Shown: positions 34,181 to 44,333 of the stretch, in pieces
How positions within the stretch are numbered: position 1 is the stretch's first letter
Layout of the letters: each line of letters starts with the position of its first letter
Source: Mucilaginibacter ginsenosidivorans
GTDB taxonomy: Bacteria; Bacteroidota; Bacteroidia; Sphingobacteriales; Sphingobacteriaceae
Direction of reading: 5' to 3'
DNA: 64,000 nt
Assembly (NCBI RefSeq): GCF_007971025.1
Contig: NZ_CP042436.1
Location: forward strand, 3,038,001 to 3,102,000
Notes under the pieces: model-generated
What the model saw: the letters and a program-made list of their open reading frames with translations, nothing else
The model's database searches: none
Told to the model about the DNA's origin: nothing
Translations under genes and position numbers: made by a program

Positions 34181-34259
34181 AAAAAAAGAAGCCGGATCAC
34201 GATCCGGCTTCTTTTCCCCTAATTAATTTAAAACTATTAAATTACTATATATACAACCC
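34181..34259 (-). repeat. ~80-bp duplicated element with terminator hairpin, copy A
   Basis: A 15-bp perfect stem (AAAAGAAGCCGGATC / GATCCGGCTTCTTTT, 34184-34198 and 34201-34215) followed on the plus strand by CCCCTAATTAATTTAAAACT and AAATTACT. The same order recurs at 36935-37016. Read on the minus strand it gives a TAGTTTTA promoter-like word, AATTAGGGG and then the hairpin with a T-run, so it could be a short RNA gene or an attenuated leader upstream of the cupin gene. Confidence 0.65.
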
Positions 34260-34353
34260 GGAAAAGGGCTAAATGTTTGCAAAAATTGATAAAATAGCCA
34301 TTTGTATGAATTGCCCGGCCATATTCACCCCGTTAATTTGTTCCCGGAAATAA

Positions 34354-34383
34354 AAAAAGCAGCGGGGCATCCCGCTGCTTTTT
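34354..34383 (-). terminator. Intrinsic terminator of katG
   Basis: AAAAAGCAGCGGG and CCCGCTGCTTTTT are perfect 13-bp arms with a 4-nt loop. On the minus strand the hairpin lies 33 nt after the katG stop codon and runs into a T-tract, a standard intrinsic terminator. Confidence 0.8.
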
Positions 34384-34415
34384 ACCGGTTCTAATGGTAT
34401 TATTTTGACTGTCGT

Positions 34416-36770
<2,355 letters not shown>

Positions 36771-36934
36771 TTAATAGTTATAATCACAATCAATTAATTC
36801 TATACTTAATAGGTAATATCTATAACGACCTAAGCGCAGTGGCTAAGTTTGCGAACCTGTGCGGGTTATGGCGGAACGTGCATTTAATATAAAAAGTCAA
36901 GCGGCATTTAGCTGGAACAGGACTGGGGGTATAT

Positions 36935-37016
36935 AAAAAAAAGAAGCCGGTTCGCATGCCGGCTTCTTTTTCCCCTAATTAATTTAAACTATAATAAATT
37001 ACTCTTTAAGACAACC
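36935..37016 (-). repeat. ~80-bp duplicated element with terminator hairpin, copy B
   Basis: AAAAAGAAGCCGG (36938-36950) and CCGGCTTCTTTTT (36959-36971) form a 13-bp stem with an 8-nt loop, followed by CCCCTAATTAATTTAAACT and AAATTACT. It matches copy A at 34181-34259 outside the loop almost base for base. The two copies bracket katG as direct repeats, each lying upstream of a minus-strand gene. Confidence 0.65.
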
Positions 37017-37046
37017 AAAAACAATGCCAAACTATGCCGGAAAGCG

Positions 37047-37084
37047 CAAAAAATAAAAAACCCCGCCGGTTTTACCTGGCGGGG
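37047..37084 (-). terminator. Minus-strand intrinsic terminator without an obvious gene
   Basis: CCCCGCC and GGCGGGG arms (37061-37067, 37078-37084), followed on the minus strand by TTTTTTATTTTTTG. Nothing annotated on the minus strand lies upstream within ~500 bp, so it may end a small RNA or an antisense transcript from 37085-37290. Confidence 0.55.
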
Positions 37085-37290
37085 CGGGCCGTTTAAATTA
37101 GTAGTAGGATTAATCCTGTATAATTGAAACAACACTCCCTTTGCAACATCACGGGACGCAAAAAATTTTCGTTTAGTGATAATTATACTATTCTGTACAT
37201 AATATCGCACACAACAGAGTTTTGTAGCCTTTAAGATCATTCTGGCACGGTTTTACTACTAATCACTTAAACAAACTAATATTTATCGTT

Positions 37291-37446
37291 ATGAGATCAT
37301 TATTGTATATACTCGCTGTCATCCTCGTTATCGGGTGGCTCGTCGGTGTGTTTGCCTATTCGGCAACAGGATTAATTCACGCTTTGCTGGTGATAGCTAT
37401 CATCGCTTTTGTATTGGCGCTTATCCGGCCGTCAACAACGGTTTAA
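37291..37446 (+). CDS. Lmo0937-family small membrane protein (DUF5670-like)
   Basis: 51 residues: MRSLLYILAVILVIGWLVG, then a second hydrophobic helix (IHALLVIAIIAFVLALI) and a short polar end. The two-helix hairpin with GWLVG and the IHALLVIAII motif is the Lmo0937 family, common in Bacteroidota and often stress-induced. Too short for most gene finders. A strong terminator follows 15 bp after the stop. Confidence 0.85.
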   Translation: MRSLLYILAVILVIGWLVGVFAYSATGLIHALLVIAIIAFVLALIRPSTTV

Positions 37447-37460
37447 ACTGAAAAAAGCAT

Positions 37461-37491
37461 AAAAAAGGCGGCTTATCAGGCCGCCTTTTTT
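37461..37491 (+). terminator. Intrinsic terminator after the small membrane protein
   Basis: AAAAAAGGCGGC and GCCGCCTTTTTT are perfect 12-bp arms with a 7-nt loop ending in a T-run. Confidence 0.85.
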
Positions 37492-37599
37492 GTTAACGGA
37501 GAGAGGTTTGAACGCCTATTGTGATTTTCCTTAGAACGAAAAAAAATTAAACAATGCGATAAAAACAGGGTTGTTAAAGAAACTAAATAAGAGAAAAAC

Positions 37600-38064
37600 A
37601 TGGAAACTACGAAAGAAACATTGGAGTTACTGAACGACCTGGTATTGATCAACAACGACCGTATAGAGGGCTTTGAACGCGCGATAAAAGAATTGAAGGA
37701 AAGCGGCGAGGGGTTGAACCTTGAACCGGTGTTCCTGAAGTTTATCGACGACAGCCGGCGGTACAAGATGGAGATAGGTACCGAGATTCAGGCGCTGGGT
37801 AAAGACATTGAGCAGGGTACAAGTGCCAGCGGTAAACTGCACCGTGCCTGGATAGCTGTAAAAGAAACCTTTACCGGCCATGATTTGCACAGCCTGCTGG
37901 AAGAATGTGAGCGGGGCGAGGATGCGATAAAGAAAGCTTACGAAGATGCGCTGATGGGCGAGGTGCTTCCGGCTTATGTTATTGATCTGCTGGATGCACA
38001 GCTACAGGGCATATTGGAGGCCCATGACGAAATTAAAACGATGCGCGATAGCGTGCCCCATTAA
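37600..38064 (+). CDS. PA2169-family four-helix-bundle protein (DUF2383)
   Basis: 154 residues, fully helical: METTKETLELLNDLVLINNDRIEGF, RYKMEIGTEIQALGKDIEQG, a DLHSLLEECERGEDAIKKAY helix and LPAYVIDLLDAQLQGILEAHDEI. The order and acidic pairs match the DUF2383/PA2169 ferritin-like fold, whose role is unclear but which is found with stress and envelope genes. It follows the Lmo0937-family gene but is separated from it by a terminator. No signal peptide. Confidence 0.88.
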   Translation: METTKETLELLNDLVLINNDRIEGFERAIKELKESGEGLNLEPVFLKFIDDSRRYKMEIGTEIQALGKDIEQGTSASGKLHRAWIAVKETFTGHDLHSLLEECERGEDAIKKAYEDALMGEVLPAYVIDLLDAQLQGILEAHDEIKTMRDSVPH

Positions 38065-38086
38065 GTTGAGGAGTGTGAAGTTGACT

Positions 38087-38111
38087 GGCCCGCTTGCTGC
38101 GGGCCTTTTTT
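38087..38111 (+). terminator. Intrinsic terminator after the PA2169-family gene
   Basis: GGCCCGC and GCGGGCC arms with a 5-nt loop, then six T residues, 23 nt after the stop codon. Confidence 0.8.
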
Positions 38112-38184
38112 GTTTAGATAGTATTTGTACAGCGTTGAAACTTAGCCTGTAGTTGCTGCGTAGAACGTGCAACTAATCTCTCAC

Positions 38185-38670
38185 ATGAAAATTATCGCAC
38201 TCCTGTTATCATTTATTGGCGTAGCCATGTTGGCGTTATCATTTACTAAAGCTGTTGTTAAAACAGCGGTCAAAAAAAATATTAATACTGCAATGCTCCT
38301 TAACCTGGACAAATCAGTTAACAGATCGCAGATAAATATCACCGCAGCCGGCAAATGGAAAATAGTTAACGACGAGGGATATAAACCAGCCGGTGGGCGT
38401 GAAATAAAACATAATTACGTAAGCGGGGCTGATGATCGCAGCCGGGCAAATAAAACCGACCGGTTATTGGTTGCGGGAAATTCAAATGGTTATAAAGCTG
38501 CATCGTTGACTTACGATGTTACTTCGGCGCCTAAACATTATAACACAGGCAAAAATATAAAGAATTATGTTGGCTACGGACCGATAATGCTGGCAGAATT
38601 ACCTGTCAGTTCCGAAAATAGGTTGGCACTCACCACGGGCTTGGAGTCCCCTGTTTACGCCCTCAATTAA
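38185..38670 (+). CDS. Hypothetical protein with an N-terminal hydrophobic helix
   Basis: 161 residues from the ATG at 38185, which gives a membrane or signal helix (MKIIALLLSFIGVAMLALSF); the GTG at 38167 adds six residues before it. The rest is basic and polar with no recognisable motif (KHNYVSGADDRSRANKTDRLL, PKHYNTGKNIKNYVGYGPI). Its end overlaps the convergent regulator gene by 8 bp. Coding is plausible from amino-acid composition but not proven. Confidence 0.5.
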   Translation: MKIIALLLSFIGVAMLALSFTKAVVKTAVKKNINTAMLLNLDKSVNRSQINITAAGKWKIVNDEGYKPAGGREIKHNYVSGADDRSRANKTDRLLVAGNSNGYKAASLTYDVTSAPKHYNTGKNIKNYVGYGPIMLAELPVSSENRLALTTGLESPVYALN

Positions 38671-39646
38671 GCACAGCCTCGCGGTTGTACTTGTTACGGT
38701 ATTCAATCGGCGATAGCCCGGTTATCTTTTTGAATATAGTACGAAAAGCCTTATGATCTGAATACCCTACCGCGTACATCACCTCGTTCACGTTTTCGCG
38801 ACCTGATTCAAGACTCTTTTTGGCGGCTTCTATCTTTACGCGCTGCAGGTATTCGACAGGTGTATTTGACGTGGCCTTTTTAAAGCGCCGTTCGAAATTA
38901 CGCCGGCTTATGGCAAACATTTCTGATAACTGGTCGATGGTTATCCGGGTGCCCACATTGCGTTCGATATATATCTGAGCCTTTTTAATAGGTTCGTCGC
39001 TATGCTCTTTTTGACCGCTGAAGATAACAAAGGGCGACTGGCTCTCGCGGTCGATCTCGATCTCCATTACCTTTGAGCAATGTACCGCCACATCGCGCCC
39101 GCAATATTTTTCGACAAGATAAATAACAAGGTTAAGGAACGAATAGGCCCCCCCGCTTGAATATATACCCAGTTCGTCGATGATCAGTTTTTCGGGCATC
39201 AGGGTAATGTTAGGGAACATCTGGCGGAAAGCATCGGCAGCCAGCCAATGGGTGGTGCATGTTTTTCCTTTCAGTAAGTTGGTCGATGCCAGCAGGAACG
39301 CCCCGGTACAAAGACTGGCTACCTCGGCGCCGTGTTTATATTGCTCCACTATCCAGGGAATGAAATCCTGGTTACGCTCCATAGCAGCGCATGGGTCGCC
39401 CGAAAACGCCGGTATCATCAGCAGATCGGTTTTTTTAATGTCGCTGATGAGAGAATCCGGGCGTATGGCAAACAGGCCGCCATATAATTCAGTCTCCTTA
39501 CTTAGCCCTACAAGATGAATATCGAAAGGAGGGTTTTTGCCCTTGGACATCATAAATCCATTAACAAAATTAAAAACTTTGTACGTGCCGATGACGCTGC
39601 TAAGTATAATGGGCCCCTGCGGAATTACTATTGATACGTGTTTCAT
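38663..39646 (-). CDS. GlxA-type AraC-family regulator with DJ-1/PfpI domain
   Basis: 327 residues. Residues 1-190 form a DJ-1/PfpI-like domain with the nucleophile-elbow cysteine C113 (VASLCTGAFLLAS) and a following TTHW motif. Residues ~225-325 hold the two AraC HTHs (ITIDQLSEMFAISRRNFERRFKKATSNTP ... VNEVMYAVGYSDHKAFRTIFKKITGLSP). Family members control catabolic or stress genes and sense small molecules through the DJ-1 domain. The target is not evident. Confidence 0.92.
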   Translation of the reverse strand: MKHVSIVIPQGPIILSSVIGTYKVFNFVNGFMMSKGKNPPFDIHLVGLSKETELYGGLFAIRPDSLISDIKKTDLLMIPAFSGDPCAAMERNQDFIPWIVEQYKHGAEVASLCTGAFLLASTNLLKGKTCTTHWLAADAFRQMFPNITLMPEKLIIDELGIYSSGGAYSFLNLVIYLVEKYCGRDVAVHCSKVMEIEIDRESQSPFVIFSGQKEHSDEPIKKAQIYIERNVGTRITIDQLSEMFAISRRNFERRFKKATSNTPVEYLQRVKIEAAKKSLESGRENVNEVMYAVGYSDHKAFRTIFKKITGLSPIEYRNKYNREAVLN

Positions 39647-39770
39647 GGATCTCGGTAAAATTTGCTAAATGTAGAAATCAAAGTTAAACTAACAATTTGG
39701 CGCAATCAACCCCTAAGGTTGTCGTATTTACCCACCATCGCCCGCAGATATTCGGCTTAGGTTTGTGATA

Positions 39771-39784
39771 AATAGTATACTATT
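39771..39784. promoter_or_regulatory. 14-bp perfect palindrome upstream of the VOC gene
   Basis: AATAGTATACTATT lies 83 bp before the VOC start codon, between it and the divergent GlxA-type regulator gene. It could be an operator, perhaps for that regulator; binding is not shown. Confidence 0.35.
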
Positions 39785-39867
39785 ATTCCTTTAAATGAAG
39801 TGAACCATAACTTAACAATTACCGCATGGCGTTAAAGATCGGATCATAAAACTCAAAAACCAATATT

Positions 39868-40251
39868 ATGGATAGCACAGTAAACGTTTTAAACTGGTTT
39901 GAAATATCTGCGGCAGATATTGCCAGGGCTAAAAAATTCTACGAGACGATTTTTTCCATCACTATGGACGAAATGGAAATGATGGGTATGAAAATGGCCA
40001 TGTTCCCATACGACCCGATGAGCGGTAAGCTATCAGGCGGATTGGCCCAAAGCGACATGCACAAACCCAGCGCTGATGGGGTAAAGGTGTACTTCAACGG
40101 CAACCCCGACCTGGATACGGTACTGTTGAAAGTAGAAGCTGCCGGTGGCAAGGTGACCATGCCAAAAAGCAAGATCAGCGATGACATTGGCTACATGGCT
40201 TTCTTTATAGACAGCGAGGGGAACACGATCGGGCTGCATTCGCAAAACTGA
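39868..40251 (+). CDS. VOC-superfamily protein (glyoxalase/bleomycin-resistance fold)
   Basis: 127 residues. The paired beta-alpha-beta units are visible: NVLNWFEISAADIARAKKFYETIF and VKVYFNGNPDLDTVLLKVEAAGGKV, then IGYMAFFIDSEGNTIGLHSQN, where the Glu/Asp and His positions could bind metal. Single-domain cytosolic protein of the YdeN/'VOC' group with no proven substrate. Divergent from the GlxA-type regulator and convergent with the NUDIX gene. Confidence 0.88.
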   Translation: MDSTVNVLNWFEISAADIARAKKFYETIFSITMDEMEMMGMKMAMFPYDPMSGKLSGGLAQSDMHKPSADGVKVYFNGNPDLDTVLLKVEAAGGKVTMPKSKISDDIGYMAFFIDSEGNTIGLHSQN

Positions 40252-40259
40252 ACGATCAA

Positions 40260-41021
40260 TTACCAGCCGCCCTTTAACCCCTCCTTTAGGGCATTCTGGT
40301 AATTGGCCAGGTCGAACGAGTAGAGGTAGGGTGCTTTGTGCGCCCCGCCTTTCCGTGGTTTCTCCGACCGGGTAAGTATGCCAAACCCAAGCATGCGCCT
40401 CTGAAAATTACGCCTGTCAAGTTTCTTATCAAGAATAGTCTCATATAGCTTCTGCAGTTCGGGCATGGTAAACTCCTTGGGCATCAGGTTATAGCCTATG
40501 GGCTGGTAGTTCAATTGCAGCCGTAGGGTATCAAGGGCCGATTTCAATATAATGCCGTGGTCAAGTTCCAGTTGAGGGGTATCAGCCAGGTCGCACCAGG
40601 TACAGGCCTCTGAATGGCTATCAGGGGTTGGCGTAACATGGATAAAATCAACCAGCGCGTAATAACCTATGGTCATAAACCTGTTGGCAAACCAATTTTC
40701 AGATGGTGGCAACATGTTGGCGTACATTTCGCGGTGGGGCCTCGAACGTTCGGGGTCGCCGAATACATGAAATTGCTGTAAAAATATTTCGTCGAGCCCG
40801 GTCCGGTCCTTCAAAATACGGTTGGCGGCTTCCTCAATGGGCTCGTTTTTTAATACAAATCCCCCCGGCAAATACCACGACTGCTCGTTTTTCATTTTAA
40901 GCACGAGCACTTTCAGCTGCCCTTCATGAAATCCAAATACCACACAATCGATAGAAATATGTGCTAGGTAGCTCTCCCTGGCGGTATTGCAAAAGTCTAT
41001 AAGTTCCTGTTTATTAAACAT
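40260..41021 (-). CDS. NUDIX-fold transcriptional regulator (NrtR/AraR-like) with degenerate Nudix box
   Basis: 253 residues. The N-terminal Nudix domain (SIDCVVFGFHEGQLKVLVLKMK, then WYLPGGFVLKNEPIEEAANRIL) is followed by a C-terminal winged helix (MPELQKLYETILDKKLDRRNFQRRM ... APYLYSFD). The Nudix box lacks the REUxEE catalytic set (it reads RILKDRTGL), so it is likely a ligand sensor, as in the NrtR and Bacteroides AraR regulators. It is divergent from the GH3 gene (212 bp), which is a probable target. An imperfect GTATT-N8-AATAC element lies at 41071-41088. Confidence 0.88.
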   Translation of the reverse strand: MFNKQELIDFCNTARESYLAHISIDCVVFGFHEGQLKVLVLKMKNEQSWYLPGGFVLKNEPIEEAANRILKDRTGLDEIFLQQFHVFGDPERSRPHREMYANMLPPSENWFANRFMTIGYYALVDFIHVTPTPDSHSEACTWCDLADTPQLELDHGIILKSALDTLRLQLNYQPIGYNLMPKEFTMPELQKLYETILDKKLDRRNFQRRMLGFGILTRSEKPRKGGAHKAPYLYSFDLANYQNALKEGLKGGW

Positions 41022-41233
41022 TTTACGCTATAGTACAAAAATACTTTGATTATCCCAATAATAATAAATAGTATTGTGTTCAAAATACACCAAGAGGCCA
41101 ACGGCTTTGGTGTTGAACCAATTTTTAAACTTATAATTTTATAAATACATCAGGAACAGGATTTATTATTTCGCTCAGAAATATTTTTTCCATGAACTGC
41201 CTGCGTTTTTAAAATCCAATTCAATATCCAAAG

Positions 41234-43543
41234 ATGAAAAATAATTTTATATACCGTTCGGTACAAAAAGTAATTTTGTTAGCCGCAATGTTGTCGCCCT
41301 TCAGCTTTGTATCTGCGCAACTAAAAACTTCCGATGCAAAGATGGAAGCTTTTGTAAACGGCCTGATGAGTAAAATGACGCTCGACGAAAAAATAGGTCA
41401 GCTTAACCTGGTAACGGGTGGGCAAAGTGTCACCGGGTCGGCTGTCAATAAGGATATCGAAGCCAAGATAGGCAAGGGCAATATCGGCGGCATATTTGGT
41501 GTGTGGGGAACAAATTATATCAAAAAGGCGCAGGAAATAGCAGTTAATAACAGCCGCCTGCATATACCTTTAATATTCGGGCTGGACGTGATACATGGCC
41601 ACCGCACTATTTTTCCAATCCCGCTGGGGATGTCGGCAACCTGGGATATGGCGCTGATACAACGATCTGCGCGTATCGCAGCTACAGAAGCGACCGGCGA
41701 GGGTATCAACTGGGTTTTTTCGCCCATGGTTGATATTGCCCGGGATCCACGCTGGGGGCGCATATCGGAAGGGTCGGGGGAAGATCCATGGCTGGGCTCA
41801 CAAATAGCCAGGGCCATGATAAAGGGATACCAGGGCAACGATATGACCAAGAGCGATGCGGTAATGGCTTGCGTAAAACACTTTGCGCTATACGGCGGCG
41901 CCGAGGCCGGCCGCGAATATAATACGGTTGATATGAGCCTGATCAAAATGTACCAGGATTACCTGCCACCTTACAAAGCCGCACTTGACGCAGGGGCCGG
42001 AAGCTTCATGAGTTCGTTCAATACCATCAACGGTGTTCCGGCTACTGCTAATAGGTGGCTGCTAACAGACTTGCTGCGTAAGCAATGGGGTTTTAAAGGT
42101 TTTGTTGTTTCGGATTATACCGCAGTTAACGAACTAAGCGCACACGGATTGGGCGACCTGCAAACAGTTTCCGCGCTTGCACTAAAAGCCGGGCTGGATA
42201 TGGATATGGTAGGCGAGGGCTTCCTTACCACATTGAAAAAATCATTAAAAGAGGGTAAAGTCACCCAGGCCGAGATCGATCAGGCGTGCCGCCGGGTATT
42301 GGAAGCTAAATATAAATTGGGATTATTTGCCAATCCTTATAAGTCGATCAGTGCAGATGTTGAAGCAAAAGCAGAAATGACCGATGCAAACCGCAAGGCG
42401 GCGAGAGAAACTGCTGAGCATTCGTTTGTACTGTTAAAGAATAAAGGCAACATATTACCACTCAAAAAATCGGGCACTATCGCGCTGGTAGGGCCGCTGG
42501 CCGATAACCACTCCGAAATGCTGGGTACCTGGGTAGTGGCCGGCGACCCGAGAAAATCGGTAAGCGTGATCGACGGCATAAAGAATGTGGTGGGTAACGA
42601 TGTAAATATATTATATGCGCGAGGTTCGAACTTTACTGATGATTCCCTTTTGAATGAACGCTCGTGGTTTTTTGGCATGAGGCAGATAAAAGACAAACGC
42701 CCCGCGCAGGAGATGATAGACGAAGCTGTTGAAACGGCAAAGAAAGCAGACGTGGTTGTCGCGGTGGTAGGGGAGTCGGCCAATATGTCGGGTGAGTCAT
42801 CAAGCCGCTCGGATATAACTATACCGGAAACCCAACGGGAATTATTGAAGGCGCTTGCCAAAACGGGAAAACCTGTTGTTATCGTGCTGTTCAACGGACG
42901 GCCCCTGGCGCTGACCTGGGAAGATAAAACGTTTGATGCTATTTTGGACGTTTGGGCACCCGGAACTGAGGCTGGTAATGCTATTGCCGATGTGCTTTTT
43001 GGTAACTATAACCCGGCCGGCAAAATAACTGCAACCTTCCCGCGCAGTGTGGGGCAAATACCTATATATTATAACCACAAAAATACAGGCCGGCCATTTG
43101 ACGGAAAGGGCCCTGCTAAATTTAAGTCGGATTACCTGGATATTTCAAACGATCCTCTTTATCCTTTTGGCTACGGGTTAAGTTATACTTCCTTTAGTTA
43201 TGGCGACGTAAAACTTAGCAAGACCAATTTGAAGGGAAATGAAAAACTGACCGCAACGGTTTCTGTAACCAATGCAGGTAAAGTTGCCGGCGAGGAGGTG
43301 GTACAACTTTATATCAGCGATCCGGTGGCAAGTATCAGCCGGTCGGTAAAGGAACTTAAAGGATTTAAAAAAATAAGCCTGCAGCCCGGCGAACAAAAAG
43401 AGGTATCGTTCACCATCACTCCGGACGACCTGAAATTTTACAATACTCAACTTAAATACGACTGGGAACCAGGTAAGTTCGTTGTCGAAATCGGGACGAA
43501 TTCTGCTGAAACCCGCTCGGCATCAGTACAGTGGACAAAGTAA
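41234..43543 (+). CDS. bglX: GH3 beta-glucosidase, BglX type
   Basis: 769 residues with a signal peptide (cleavage near VSAQL, residue 29), so periplasmic. The N-terminal (beta/alpha)8 barrel carries nucleophile D294 in FVVSDYTAV and substrate residues in the KHFALYG motif; the C-terminal alpha/beta sandwich follows (ADVVVAVVGESANMSGES) and ends in an FnIII-like domain (VSVTNAGKVAGEEVVQLY). It releases glucose or another terminal sugar from beta-linked oligosaccharides. First gene of the 41-62 kb carbohydrate region, with a strong terminator after it. Confidence 0.96.
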   Translation: MKNNFIYRSVQKVILLAAMLSPFSFVSAQLKTSDAKMEAFVNGLMSKMTLDEKIGQLNLVTGGQSVTGSAVNKDIEAKIGKGNIGGIFGVWGTNYIKKAQEIAVNNSRLHIPLIFGLDVIHGHRTIFPIPLGMSATWDMALIQRSARIAATEATGEGINWVFSPMVDIARDPRWGRISEGSGEDPWLGSQIARAMIKGYQGNDMTKSDAVMACVKHFALYGGAEAGREYNTVDMSLIKMYQDYLPPYKAALDAGAGSFMSSFNTINGVPATANRWLLTDLLRKQWGFKGFVVSDYTAVNELSAHGLGDLQTVSALALKAGLDMDMVGEGFLTTLKKSLKEGKVTQAEIDQACRRVLEAKYKLGLFANPYKSISADVEAKAEMTDANRKAARETAEHSFVLLKNKGNILPLKKSGTIALVGPLADNHSEMLGTWVVAGDPRKSVSVIDGIKNVVGNDVNILYARGSNFTDDSLLNERSWFFGMRQIKDKRPAQEMIDEAVETAKKADVVVAVVGESANMSGESSSRSDITIPETQRELLKALAKTGKPVVIVLFNGRPLALTWEDKTFDAILDVWAPGTEAGNAIADVLFGNYNPAGKITATFPRSVGQIPIYYNHKNTGRPFDGKGPAKFKSDYLDISNDPLYPFGYGLSYTSFSYGDVKLSKTNLKGNEKLTATVSVTNAGKVAGEEVVQLYISDPVASISRSVKELKGFKKISLQPGEQKEVSFTITPDDLKFYNTQLKYDWEPGKFVVEIGTNSAETRSASVQWTK

Positions 43544-43569
43544 ACGAGCTGATATTATTTTATCAGGAA

Positions 43570-43599
43570 AATAGCAGGCCAGCGCCTGCTATTTTTTTT
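43570..43599 (+). terminator. Intrinsic terminator of the GH3 gene
   Basis: AATAGCAGGC and GCCTGCTATT arms (43570-43579, 43584-43593) with a 4-nt loop, then a run of T. Confidence 0.85.
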
Positions 43600-44333
43600 A
43601 TCAGCTGTTTTATTTGATTTTACGTTGACTTTGAGGGGCGATTTTCCCTTATTGGACGATAAACCTGTTACGACACCCCTGGCAGGGGTATGATGATATT
43701 TTAACATTTTCTGTACCTTTTATAAATCAGGATTTACAGTTTCAACCAATAGCGCCGGGTAAAATATTTATTACCAAATAATGAATTATGATATGAATGA
43801 TGAATTTTTGGAGCGAAACTCTACTATACATCTCGTTTTTGTATTGCATTTTTGTTAACGACGGGCCAATTTTATTGCCCATTTTATCGTCATATCTGTG
43901 TAATGTTGATATTTTTTTTGATTTTATGCCTTAAAAATAATTAATTGATAAATCTGAAAATAATTCTTGTGTAAACAATACACTCTATTTAAATTAGAGG
44001 AATGCCAATTTTAGCTTTTCCAGGTAGTGGAAAGGTTAATAGAACCTGATATAATTATAACATAATAGAAATTTAATATTCCCGACATATGGACGTGTTT
44101 GGCATGTTAGAATAAAAAGGACAGCGATTGTTTTTTAATATCTGTTATAAAAAAATATAGATGATAAAACCTTTACATTTTTTTCTTTTAGGCCGTCTTT
44201 CACGTACCCCATACTCTCACTTTATGGGGCATCGCGTAAATCTATTTGATTCAAGCCAGTAGCTTGCGGTCAATTCTCTCTTGAATTCAATTATCAACTA
44301 AATCAATAAATTAATCAACTAAATCTCAATCTC
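43600..44333. other. 734-bp AT-rich leader before susC
   Basis: No open frame with protein character. It contains a short hairpin (ACCCC/GGGGT near 43675), an imperfect CTCTA-N7-TAGAG palindrome near 43983, a CCCCAT/ATGGGG hairpin near 44207-44229 and a C-poor, AATCAATAAATTAATCAAC-rich stretch right before the susC start, typical of Bacteroidota leaders. The promoter itself is not clear to me; a long untranslated leader that is regulated is possible. Confidence 0.55.

Noticed and set aside
36772..36786. TTATAA-C-TATTAA as a PerR box for katG
   Set aside because: It matches the PerR consensus only partly and AT-rich leaders give such matches by chance; mentioned in the katG entry only.
36989..37240. 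83-codon minus-strand frame upstream of katG
   Set aside because: It crosses an intrinsic terminator and a duplicated repeat element and has no recognisable sequence.
41071..41090. GTATTGTGTTCAAAATACAC as an operator of the Nudix regulator
   Set aside because: The symmetry is imperfect and no second copy is seen upstream of susC, so it is not listed as a feature.
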